Shown here: in pieces, positions 1 to 5,365 of the stretch
How the letters are laid out: every line of letters begins with the position of its first letter
Position numbering within the stretch: position 1 is the stretch's first letter
Source of the DNA: an uncultured Alphaproteobacteria bacterium
GTDB lineage: Bacteria; Pseudomonadota; Alphaproteobacteria; Caulobacterales; Caulobacteraceae
Reading direction: 5' to 3'
Assembly (NCBI GenBank): GCA_903933475.1
Contig: CAIZKE010000207.1
Coordinates: 1 to 7,781 of the forward strand
Length of the DNA stretch: 7,781 nt
Program-made: the position numbers and the translations under genes
The notes under the pieces: generated by a model
What the model saw: the letters and a program-made list of their open reading frames with translations, nothing else
Database searches by the model: none
Told to the model about the DNA's origin: nothing

Positions 1-2
1 CC

Positions 3-302
3 TACAGGCCCAGCCTGCGAAGCCGGATCCTCAGGAGCTTCGCAGAGGATGGGGTCGCCATAGCCATCCGCTCGGACCCGGACCTGTTGCGGGCAGCCTT
101 GCGGGGCTTCCACATGCTGGAGCACCCCTCAGACTGGCTCAAGCGCCCAGCCACCCTGGGCAAGATCCTGCTGGCCTGGATGACACCCCGGGCCGCCAAG
201 GCCGACGTTTATCCCCCCAAGGCCGGACCGGATCGCGATACCCTTCTGCGGGCCATCGGTCTCGACCCCCAGCTCGACATCGCCCGGGTGGCGGCGGGCT
301 GA
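3..302 (+). CDS. Unrecognised protein, C-terminal fragment (5' end outside window)
   Basis: The frame is open from the first complete codon at position 3 to a TGA at 300-302, giving the last 99 residues of a longer protein. I do not recognise the family. The fragment is soluble-looking and basic, with a helical middle part (about residues 27-60, containing RGFHMLEHPSDWLKRP and ILLAWM) and a short tail ending in DIARVAAG. There is no transmembrane helix, signal peptide or cysteine motif. An internal ATG at 87 exists, but the frame is open upstream of it with the same style of codon use, so a partial gene is more likely than a 71-residue protein. It converges on thiG with 181 bp between the stop codons, so it is not in the thi operon. 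That this is a real gene rests only on the open frame and the GC-rich third positions. Confidence 0.55.
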   Translation, partial: YRPSLRSRILRSFAEDGVAIAIRSDPDLLRAALRGFHMLEHPSDWLKRPATLGKILLAWMTPRAAKADVYPPKAGPDRDTLLRAIGLDPQLDIARVAAG

Positions 303-380
303 GAAGAGGGCTGTGACATAGCCGTCCACGCTGGCCCGGGCCTGTCCCCGGTGGCCCTCAAGGCGACCTTCCTGCAAGGG

Positions 381-403
381 TCCGGTCGCGGGTCGCCACC
401 GGA
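381..403. repeat. Small inverted repeat between convergent genes
   Basis: The 6-bp arms TCCGGT (381-386) and ACCGGA (398-403) flank an 11-base loop that can add about two more pairs. It lies in the 181-bp gap between the 3' ends of the upstream fragment and thiG, where a bidirectional terminator could sit. No T-run follows on either strand, so it is at best a weak or factor-assisted terminator. The rest of 303-483 holds nothing I can assign. Confidence 0.2.
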
Positions 404-483
404 TTGCCCGTGATGAAAGAGCGCTGTCGTCCCGATGCCTGGCACGGGCGCCCTCCCCTTCAATGGAGTGGATCCGCAGCCGA

Positions 484-1284
484 TCAGATCCGCCCGGCAA
501 GGGGTGAGGACGGATCCCCATAGCGGCGCTCGGCCATGCGTCCGGCCAGGAAGGCCTGTCGGCCTGCAATCACCGCGTGCTTCATGGCGTCGGCCATGCG
601 GATCGGATCCTTTGCCTCGGCGATGGCCGTATTCATGAGCACTGCATCACAACCCATCTCCATGGCGATCACCGCGTCGGACGCCGTTCCGACCCCGGCG
701 TCGACGAGGACCGGTACCCGGGACTGCTCGAGGATCAGGCCAAGGTTGAGGGCGTTCTGGATCCCGCGCCCGGAACCGATAGGGGCCGCTGCGGGCATTA
801 TGGCTGCGGCTCCGGCATCCTCCAGCTTGCGGGCATAGACCGGGTCATCCGAGCAATAGACCATCACCTGGAAGCCGTCGGAGACCAGAAGCTTGAGGGC
901 CCGAAGCGTCTCCTCCATGTCCGGCAGGAGGTGTTGGGTCTCCGAAAGGACCTCCAGCTTGACCAGGTCCCAGCCGCCGGCCTCCCGCGCCAGGCGCAGG
1001 GTCCGCACCGCGTCCTCGCCGGTGTAGCAGCCCGCCGTGTTGGGGAGGTAGGTGAACCGCTCCGGCCTCAGGAAGTCCGCCAGCATGGGTTTGCCGGGAT
1101 CGGAAAGGTTTACCCGGCGCAGGGCCACCGTCACGATCTCCGCCCCGGCAGCCTCAGCCGCAGCCGCGTTCTGGGCATAGTCGGCGTACTTGCCGGTCCC
1201 GACGATCAGCCGTGACCGGAAAGTGCGCCCCGCCACAGTCCATGTGTCATCCGGATCTGCCCCAGGGGTCGCTACATCCGCCAT
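484..1284 (-). CDS. thiG: Thiazole synthase ThiG
   Basis: ThiG builds the thiazole phosphate of thiamine in the cytoplasm from deoxyxylulose 5-phosphate, dehydroglycine and sulfur carried on ThiS thiocarboxylate. The 266-residue product is of normal family length for a TIM-barrel ThiG. Visible landmarks are LIVGTGKY near residues 26-33, PNTAGC at 81-86, the WDLVKLEVL strand at 105-113 carrying the Schiff-base lysine (K109), LLPD at 119-122, the phosphate-binding PIGSGRGI at 168-175, and VDAGVGTASDA at 194-204. The ATG at 1284 is chosen because it starts just after the thiS stop and has a strong Shine-Dalgarno (GGAGG). An in-frame extension to 1407 would run through thiS. No thiE, thiO or thiD gene follows: 181 bp downstream is the end of a convergent gene, so the other pathway steps must be encoded elsewhere. 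Confidence 0.97.
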   Translation of the reverse strand: MADVATPGADPDDTWTVAGRTFRSRLIVGTGKYADYAQNAAAAEAAGAEIVTVALRRVNLSDPGKPMLADFLRPERFTYLPNTAGCYTGEDAVRTLRLAREAGGWDLVKLEVLSETQHLLPDMEETLRALKLLVSDGFQVMVYCSDDPVYARKLEDAGAAAIMPAAAPIGSGRGIQNALNLGLILEQSRVPVLVDAGVGTASDAVIAMEMGCDAVLMNTAIAEAKDPIRMADAMKHAVIAGRQAFLAGRMAERRYGDPSSPLAGRI

Positions 1285-1285
1285 C

Positions 1286-1492
1286 TCAGCCGCCTCCGAT
1301 GAAATGCACGATCTCGATCCGGTCTCCGTCCGCCAGGCGCGTCTGTCCATAGGCGGACCGGGGGACGATCTCGAGGTTGCGTTCGACGGCCACCTTCCGG
1401 GGCTCAAGGCCCAAGGCCGCGACCAGTTCCGCCACGTTTTCGACGGCCTCCAGCTTGCGGGGTTCGCCGTTGAGGATCAGCGCCAGAGTCAT
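1286..1492 (-). CDS. thiS: Sulfur carrier protein ThiS
   Basis: A 68-residue ubiquitin-like (beta-grasp) protein. ThiF-type enzymes adenylate its C-terminal glycine, which is then converted to a thiocarboxylate that donates sulfur to ThiG. The family signature is clear: an N-terminal strand with LNGEPR (residues 7-12), a helix ENVAELVAALGL (18-29), VAVERNLEIVPRS (34-46), the DGDRIEIVHFIGGG end (55-68), and a required Gly-Gly terminus, here Gly-Gly-Gly. The stop at 1286-1288 leaves one base before the thiG ATG, so the two are co-transcribed and probably translationally coupled. The upstream Shine-Dalgarno is poor (CAGGG only two bases from the ATG). No adenylyltransferase gene is nearby, so ThiF/MoeB activity must come from elsewhere in the genome. 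Confidence 0.95.
   Translation of the reverse strand: MTLALILNGEPRKLEAVENVAELVAALGLEPRKVAVERNLEIVPRSAYGQTRLADGDRIEIVHFIGGG
1293..1297 (-). promoter_or_regulatory. thiG ribosome binding site inside the thiS 3' end
   Basis: GGAGG on the minus strand ends 8 bases before the thiG ATG. It is formed by the codons for the C-terminal glycines of ThiS (GGA GGC GGC TGA G ATG). The site settles the thiG start and implies translational coupling of the two genes. Confidence 0.75.
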
Positions 1493-1515
1493 GCCCTGCT
1501 TGTGACCCCAGCCGC

Positions 1516-1535
1516 CCGCCGTTACAAGACGGCGG
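1516..1535 (-). promoter_or_regulatory. GC-rich hairpin in the thiS leader
   Basis: A perfect 7-bp stem, CCGCCGT (1516-1522) and ACGGCGG (1529-1535), with a 6-base loop. In the thiS mRNA it would sit 23 bases before the ATG, a plausible place for an attenuating or start-masking structure. On the plus strand it is followed by TTCCGGTTTT, which gives it a weakly terminator-like look. It lacks the conserved elements of a TPP riboswitch, so its role is unknown. Confidence 0.4.
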
Positions 1536-1702
1536 TTCCGGTTTTGGCGAGTCTGCGCTGGCCGGGACTCTGTCGGAGGGAACCGGCGCTCGGCTTCACG
1601 CCGATGTGTCCGTTAGGGCGCTTCTGCCCGTGTCCGCGCCGGCTGCGGTTCGATAGAAGTTCAAGGGGCCGACTTTGTGCGGCCGCCGAGACGACGAAGC
1701 AC

Positions 1703-1706
1703 AGGA
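1703..1706 (+). promoter_or_regulatory. accB ribosome binding site
   Basis: AGGA with 7 bases to the ATG at 1714. It supports this start over an in-frame TTG at 1675, which would add 13 non-family residues. Confidence 0.55.
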
Positions 1707-1713
1707 TCCCCAA

Positions 1714-2193
1714 ATGCCGTCCAGTCCGAAGGCTCCCGCCGAACAGTTCGATGCACGTCTTGTCCGCCGCCTTGCCGGCATACTGAACGATACGGGACTC
1801 TCCGAGATCGAGGTCGAACACGACGGCCTGCGGATCCGCGTGGCGCGCACCCTGACCGCCGCCGCGACGGTCGCGGTCGCGGCCCCACCCGCGGTGGTCG
1901 CTGTCGCGCCCGCGGCCGTCGAGGTGGCCGTGCCTGCGCCTGCACCTGCGATCGCGGACGGAGACGCCGTGAAGTCCCCAATGGTCGGGACCGTCTACCT
2001 GCAGCCCCAGCCGGACTCGCCGCCGTTCTTCAAGGTGGGCGACACCGTGTCGGAAGGCCAGACCATGATGATCATCGAGGCCATGAAGACCATGAACCCC
2101 ATTCCCGCGCCCCGCGCCGGCAGGATCCTCGAATTCCTGGTGGCGAACGGCCAGCCGGTCGAGTTCGGCGAACCCCTCGCAATCATCGGGTAG
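1714..2193 (+). CDS. accB: Biotin carboxyl carrier protein of acetyl-CoA carboxylase (AccB)
   Basis: The biotin-bearing subunit of bacterial acetyl-CoA carboxylase, which shuttles CO2 from AccC to the AccAD carboxyltransferase in the first committed step of fatty acid synthesis. The protein has 159 residues, close to the E. coli length. It has an N-terminal helical domain (about 10-47, FDARLVRRLAGILNDTGLSE), a flexible Ala/Pro/Val linker (about 48-83) and a biotinyl domain (about 84-159). The biotin attachment site is EAMKTMN with K125; the position after the lysine is Thr rather than the E. coli Met, a common alphaproteobacterial variant. The thumb segment (about 95-106, YLQPQPDSPPFF) is typical of acetyl-CoA carboxylase carriers and argues against a propionyl-CoA or pyruvate carboxylase domain. 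AccC follows three bases after the stop. accA and accD are not in the window. Confidence 0.97.
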   Translation: MPSSPKAPAEQFDARLVRRLAGILNDTGLSEIEVEHDGLRIRVARTLTAAATVAVAAPPAVVAVAPAAVEVAVPAPAPAIADGDAVKSPMVGTVYLQPQPDSPPFFKVGDTVSEGQTMMIIEAMKTMNPIPAPRAGRILEFLVANGQPVEFGEPLAIIG

Positions 2194-2196
2194 GCC

Positions 2197-3549
2197 ATGT
2201 TTGACAAGATCCTGATCGCCAACCGAGGCGAAATCGCCTTGCGGGTGCATCGCGCCTGCAAGGAAATGGGCATCTCCACGGTCGCGGTGCATTCCGAGGC
2301 CGACGCGGGCGCCATGTGGGTCCGCCTGGCCGATGAAAGCGTCTGCATCGGCCCTGCGCCCGCCTCCAAGAGCTACCTCAACATTCCGGCCATCATCGCC
2401 GCAGCAGAGATTACCGGCGCGCAGGCCATACATCCCGGCTACGGTTTCCTGTCGGAGAACGCCCGGTTCGCTCAGATCGTGAACGCCCACGGCTTCACCT
2501 TCATCGGGCCGCTGCCCGAGCACATCACCATGATGGGCGACAAGATCACGGCCAAGCAGGCGGTCCGCGAGGCCGGGATTCCGGTCGTTCCGGGCTCGGA
2601 TGGGGCCGTGACCACCGAGGAAGAGGCCTTTGAGGCCGCCCGCAAGATCGGCTTTCCCGTCCTGATCAAGGCCGCTGCCGGCGGCGGTGGGCGGGGCATG
2701 AAGGTGGCCCGCACGGAGGAAGATCTCCTCGAGGCCGTGTCTACCGCCAGGGCGGAGGCCCGCGCCGCCTTCGGGGACGACGCCATCTACATGGAGCGCT
2801 ACCTCCAGGGGCCCCGGCATATTGAGCTGCAGGTCATTGCCGACCAGTTCGGGAACGTCTGCCACCTCGGTGAGCGGGACTGCTCCCTCCAGCGTCGGCA
2901 CCAGAAGGTCCTCGAGGAGGCGCCCTCCCCGGTCATCGACGCCGCGACGCGCCGCAAGATCGGCGAGGTGGTCGTCGAGGCCGTCCGCAAGATCGGCTAT
3001 CTCGGCGTCGGCACCATCGAGTTCCTCTACGAAAACGGGGAATTCTTCTTCATCGAGATGAATACCCGCCTGCAGGTCGAGCACCCGGTGACAGAAGCCA
3101 TCACGGGCATCGATCTGGTCCGCGAGCAGATCCGAATCGCCGCTGGCCTGCCCCTGTCCTTCAGCCAGAAGGACATCACGTTTGAGGGGCACGCCATCGA
3201 GTGCCGGATCAACGCCGAGAATCCCCGGACCTTCACCCCCTCGCCGGGGCTTGTGACGGATTTCCACGCCCCTGGCGGACTCGGCGTCCGCCTGGACAGC
3301 GCCATCTACGCCGGCTACGCCATCCCGCCCTATTACGACAGCCTGATTGGCAAGCTGATCGTGCATGGTCGTGACCGCGAAGAGTGCATCGCCCGGCTCA
3401 GCCGTTGCCTCGGCGAAATGGTGGTCGGCGGTATCGAGACAACCATCCCCCTCTTCCAGGACCTCTTGCTCCAGCCAGACTTCATCATGGGCGACTACAC
3501 GATCCACTGGCTGGAATCCTGGCTGAAGGATCTCGCGGAGGCCAGGTGA
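2197..3549 (+). CDS. accC: Biotin carboxylase subunit of acetyl-CoA carboxylase (AccC)
   Basis: AccC carboxylates the biotin on AccB using ATP and bicarbonate. The 450-residue product matches the standalone bacterial subunit length (E. coli 449). In order: the N-terminal domain opening with KILIANRGEIALR (4-16) and IHPGYGFLSENARF (78-91); the ATP-grasp domain with K116, K158, the glycine-rich lid GGGGRGM (162-168), RRHQKVLEEAPSP (233-245) with K237, metal-binding E275 and E287, and EMNTRLQVEHPVTE (287-300) with R291; and the C-terminal domain with the conserved R337 (CRINAEN). All key E. coli residues are conserved, most offset by one. The start is three bases after the accB stop and needs no alternative. 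The end overlaps the GTG start of aat by four bases, so accB-accC-aat is one operon. Confidence 0.98.
   Translation: MFDKILIANRGEIALRVHRACKEMGISTVAVHSEADAGAMWVRLADESVCIGPAPASKSYLNIPAIIAAAEITGAQAIHPGYGFLSENARFAQIVNAHGFTFIGPLPEHITMMGDKITAKQAVREAGIPVVPGSDGAVTTEEEAFEAARKIGFPVLIKAAAGGGGRGMKVARTEEDLLEAVSTARAEARAAFGDDAIYMERYLQGPRHIELQVIADQFGNVCHLGERDCSLQRRHQKVLEEAPSPVIDAATRRKIGEVVVEAVRKIGYLGVGTIEFLYENGEFFFIEMNTRLQVEHPVTEAITGIDLVREQIRIAAGLPLSFSQKDITFEGHAIECRINAENPRTFTPSPGLVTDFHAPGGLGVRLDSAIYAGYAIPPYYDSLIGKLIVHGRDREECIARLSRCLGEMVVGGIETTIPLFQDLLLQPDFIMGDYTIHWLESWLKDLAEAR
3537..3541 (+). promoter_or_regulatory. aat ribosome binding site inside the accC 3' end
   Basis: GGAGG lies four bases before the GTG at 3546. 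It supports that non-ATG start, and the GTGA overlap indicates termination-reinitiation coupling with accC. Confidence 0.6.
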
Positions 3550-4190
3550 GCCCGGCTGCCCGTCGACACCCGGCGCTGGATTTCTACGCCCGAGGGGTCT
3601 TCCCCATGGCGGACTCGCCCTCGGCGTCCGAGGTCTTCCTGGTCGAGCCCGAGTTCCGCGGGGTCTTCCCTCTGGACCGACTTCAGTTGCCCCGCAGGCT
3701 CCAGAGGACCCTCCGGCAGGATGCCTTCGAGGTCCGCATCAACTCGGATTTCGAGGCCGTGCTGGCCGCTTGCGCCGATCCGGCCCGCCCCGGTGCCTGG
3801 ATCAACCCGGCCCTCCTGGGGATGTATCGCAGCCTGCATGCCGAGGGTGCCGCCCACTCTGTGGAGGCCTGGCGCGGGGGCCGGTTGGCGGGCGGGCTGT
3901 TCGGGGTCTCGCTGCGGGGTGCCTTCTTCGGGGAGAGCATGTTCTCATTCGAGACAGACGCCTCGAAGGTCGCCCTTGCCCACCTCGCGGCGCAGTTGAT
4001 CCGGGGCGGCTACAGACTCCTCGACGCCCAGTTCATCACGGACCATCTGGCCAGTCTCGGGGCCGAGGAAATCCCCCGGGACGTTTACCTGGTGCGACTG
4101 GCTGCGGCGTTGGCGGTTGAAGGCCGGCTCACGGGAGCCGCGCCCCTCAGCGGCGCAGCGGCCCTGCAGGTGATCAGCCAGGTGTCGTAA
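3546..4190 (+). CDS. aat: Leucyl/phenylalanyl-tRNA--protein transferase (Aat)
   Basis: Aat transfers Leu or Phe from charged tRNA to proteins with N-terminal Arg or Lys, marking them for ClpS/ClpAP degradation (N-degron pathway). From the GTG at 3546 the protein is 214 residues, the short alphaproteobacterial form that lacks most of the E. coli N-terminal domain. Motifs: FYARGVFPMADS (13-24), AWINPALLGMYRSLH (84-98), AHSVEAWRGGRLAGGLFGVS (103-122), GESMFS (129-134, E130 matching E. coli E156), LLDAQFITDHLASLGAEEIPR (158-178) with D160 and Q162 matching the catalytic D186/Q188 pair. The GTG overlaps the accC stop as GTGA and has a GGAGG ahead of it. The last ~35 codons overlap the convergent DUF2155 gene by 106 bp. 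The tail after about residue 190 is low-complexity and poorly conserved, so the exact C-terminus could be lineage-specific. Confidence 0.94.
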   Translation: MSPAARRHPALDFYARGVFPMADSPSASEVFLVEPEFRGVFPLDRLQLPRRLQRTLRQDAFEVRINSDFEAVLAACADPARPGAWINPALLGMYRSLHAEGAAHSVEAWRGGRLAGGLFGVSLRGAFFGESMFSFETDASKVALAHLAAQLIRGGYRLLDAQFITDHLASLGAEEIPRDVYLVRLAAALAVEGRLTGAAPLSGAAALQVISQVS

Positions 4191-4798
4191 ACTGGATGCT
4201 CGGGTCCACTGAGCCCCGGCGAAGAGGCATAGATCCAGCCCTTGAAGACCTGGCGGGGACCCGGTGCCGACCTGCCGGCCTGGGGCTTGGGCTGGGAGTC
4301 CACCGTCAGGTAGGCGACGGTGTCCTCGGTCGGCTCATCATCGGCGGTATGCTCACAGGCGCGGACCGTAAGGATCAGGGACTTGTAGCGGACGGGCTGA
4401 CCGACAGGCGCTTCGAAGCGGATAGTCTCTGCCGTCACCTTGTCTACGGCCTGGAGGACGGCGACGGCGAACCTCTCTCTCTGGCGAACGCTTTCGACAG
4501 GCAGGTCGGCGACCCTGCGCTCAGGCGGTTCTGCCGGCGCCAACTGAGAGGCTGGCACGGGTGGGGTCACCGCAGGCGGGGGCGCTTCGACCACAGCGGG
4601 CGGAGCCTCCTCCTCGACGACTGCCGGCGGGGCCACCTCGCCTTCCGGAGCCTGCGGAGATGCCTCAGCAGAAGTGGGTGGAGACTCGGCTGCGGGAGGC
4701 GGCGCCTGCTGGGCTGGTGCCAGGGCCGCAGGGGCGAGACCCGCCGTCACCGCAAGGGCGATCAAGGCCAGGCGTCGGCTGTGCGGGCTCAGGGCCAT
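4085..4798 (-). CDS. DUF2155 domain protein, secreted or periplasmic
   Basis: A 237-residue exported protein of unknown function. It has a Sec-type signal peptide (HSRR, then a hydrophobic stretch at about 10-28, likely cleavage near APA-QQ at 29-31), a Pro/Ala/Glu-rich spacer with APPAVVE-type repeats (about 32-95), and a DUF2155 domain (about 110-211). Family landmarks: AVLQAVDKVTAETIRFEAPVG, RYKSLILTVRACEH with C148, FKGWIYASSPGLSGPEHPVYDTWLITC ending at C211. The two cysteines could pair in the periplasm. A 26-residue low-complexity tail follows C211 and is encoded antisense to the end of aat. The ATG is one base from the stop of the NDUFA12-family gene, with only a weak GGCGG upstream, so its translation is probably coupled. 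This pairing with an NDUFA12 gene is common in alphaproteobacteria; a role in complex I is not shown by the sequence. Confidence 0.9.
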   Translation of the reverse strand: MALSPHSRRLALIALAVTAGLAPAALAPAQQAPPPAAESPPTSAEASPQAPEGEVAPPAVVEEEAPPAVVEAPPPAVTPPVPASQLAPAEPPERRVADLPVESVRQRERFAVAVLQAVDKVTAETIRFEAPVGQPVRYKSLILTVRACEHTADDEPTEDTVAYLTVDSQPKPQAGRSAPGPRQVFKGWIYASSPGLSGPEHPVYDTWLITCRAAAPLRGAAPVSRPSTANAAASRTR

Positions 4799-4799
4799 G

Positions 4800-5195
4800 C
4801 TATTCGGGCCGCCAGGCCTCGTAGTCGCCGGCGGCGCGCTGACGCTCCCCGCCGCGAGTGATCGAGCCCTTGGGCCGCCAGGCGTGGATCGTGCCCGTCA
4901 TGTTGGGAAGGTGATCCTTCTCCCAGGCCTTGCGGGGCAAGGTCGCCTGGGTCGGTAGCTCGTCGAAGGTGTAATGCAGCCAGCCGTGCCACTCGGCCGG
5001 CACTTTGGAGGCGTCGGGATAGCCCTTGTAGATCACCCAGCGGCGGCGGCGGCCGTCATAGGAGTCCTTGGCGTCCCGGGCTTCGTAATAGCGGTTGCCG
5101 TAGTCGTCCTGGCCCACGGGGACGCCCCTGCGCTTGATATGGAACCCGGCGCCGATGGTTGCGCCGTTCCACCAGGTGAAGATCGCCTTCAGCAT
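4800..5195 (-). CDS. NADH:ubiquinone oxidoreductase accessory subunit, NDUFA12 family
   Basis: Homologue of the mitochondrial complex I accessory subunit NDUFA12 (17.2 kDa), found as an extra complex I subunit in alphaproteobacteria and located on the matrix/cytoplasmic arm. The 131-residue protein has all family blocks: FTWWNGATIG (6-15), DDYGNRYYEARD (30-41), RRWVIYKGYPDASKVPAEWHGWLHY (51-75), WEKDHLPNMTGTIHAWRPKGS (91-111) and a DYEAWRPE end (124-131). There is no signal peptide or membrane helix. The ATG at 5195 starts directly at the family N-terminus (MLKAIFTWW). An upstream in-frame ATG at 5297 would add 34 non-family residues and would run through the promoter. It is the first gene of a two-gene operon with the DUF2155 protein. 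The nuo operon itself is not in the window. Confidence 0.95.
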   Translation of the reverse strand: MLKAIFTWWNGATIGAGFHIKRRGVPVGQDDYGNRYYEARDAKDSYDGRRRRWVIYKGYPDASKVPAEWHGWLHYTFDELPTQATLPRKAWEKDHLPNMTGTIHAWRPKGSITRGGERQRAAGDYEAWRPE

Positions 5196-5229
5196 GCGCG
5201 TTCCGGTCCACTCAGATTGACTGGGCCGG

Positions 5230-5258
5230 ACTATAGGTCGCCCGCCCCCGAGCGTCCA
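5230..5258 (-). promoter_or_regulatory. Candidate sigma70-type promoter of the NDUFA12-DUF2155 operon
   Basis: On the minus strand TGGACG (5258-5253) and TATAGT (5235-5230) are separated by 17 bases, matching the consensus -35 at 4 of 6 and -10 at 5 of 6 positions. Transcription would start near 5223, leaving a leader of about 28 bases before the ATG at 5195. It is the best promoter-like pair I found in the window, but it comes from inspection by eye. Confidence 0.4.
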
Positions 5259-5281
5259 GCGATCAGGAAACCTCAACATCT

Positions 5282-5290
5282 TGTGGATCA
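5282..5290 (-). promoter_or_regulatory. DnaA G-box (TGATCCACA) upstream of the NrdJ-like gene
   Basis: The minus strand reads TGATCCACA, exactly the 'G-box' form of DnaA site described for the Caulobacter replication origin and one base from the classical TTATCCACA. It lies 75 bases before the NrdJ-like ATG in the divergent promoter region. A poor plus-strand promoter candidate overlaps it (TTGTGG at 5281-5286, GCAACATC at 5305-5312, close to the Caulobacter -10 consensus but with spacing longer than usual). A single 9-mer match can be chance. Confidence 0.4.
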
Positions 5291-5352
5291 GGGCCATCTG
5301 ACCCGCAACATCTGTTGCCCACGGCTGGCCACAGTCCTAACCTGAAGGGAGT

Positions 5353-5357
5353 GGAGG
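5353..5357 (+). promoter_or_regulatory. Ribosome binding site of the NrdJ-like gene
   Basis: GGAGG with 8 bases to the ATG at 5366. It favours that start over the in-frame GTG at 5351, whose nearest purine run abuts it without a spacer. Confidence 0.6.
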
Positions 5358-5365
5358 CCGATCCG

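Larger units (their letters stand above)
1493..1713. other. Divergent intergenic region between thiSG and accBC-aat
   Basis: These 221 bp must hold the promoters of both operons, reading leftward into thiS and rightward into accB. I see no convincing -35/-10 pair on either strand. Apart from the hairpin at 1516-1535 there is only a minor 5-bp stem at 1590-1604 (TCGGC/GCCGA). No protein-coding frame is credible, and no aroQ gene, a frequent accB neighbour in alphaproteobacteria, is present. Confidence 0.6.

Noticed and set aside
1285..1407. Longer thiG starting at 1407
   Set aside because: The extra 41 residues overlap thiS and do not belong to the family. The ATG at 1284 has a proper ribosome binding site.
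1707..1712. TCCCCA, matching the Caulobacter origin W-box, next to the accB start
   Set aside because: A 6-mer is too common in this composition and no G-box is nearby, so an origin-like function is not supported.
1493..1740. Possible TPP riboswitch upstream of thiS (minus strand has CCCCTTGAACTTCT and, further on, GGCCAGCGCAGAC)
   Set aside because: The fragments resemble parts of the THI element, but the CUGAGA segment is missing and the spacing and pairing do not form the aptamer. Chance similarity is more likely.
1522..3507. A 661-codon open frame on the minus strand opposite accB and accC
   Set aside because: It is antisense to two strongly conserved genes and has the composition (Asp, Gly, His, Arg-rich) expected of a shadow frame in GC-rich DNA. 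No family motif is visible.
5217..5236. Plus-strand promoter TTGACT with CTATAG
   Set aside because: Only 8 bases separate the two elements, too short for a sigma70-type promoter. The same TATAG is better used as a -10 on the minus strand.
5330..5345. CtrA-binding half site near CCTAACC upstream of the NrdJ-like gene
   Set aside because: The full TTAA-N7-TTAA motif is absent and the half site is imperfect.
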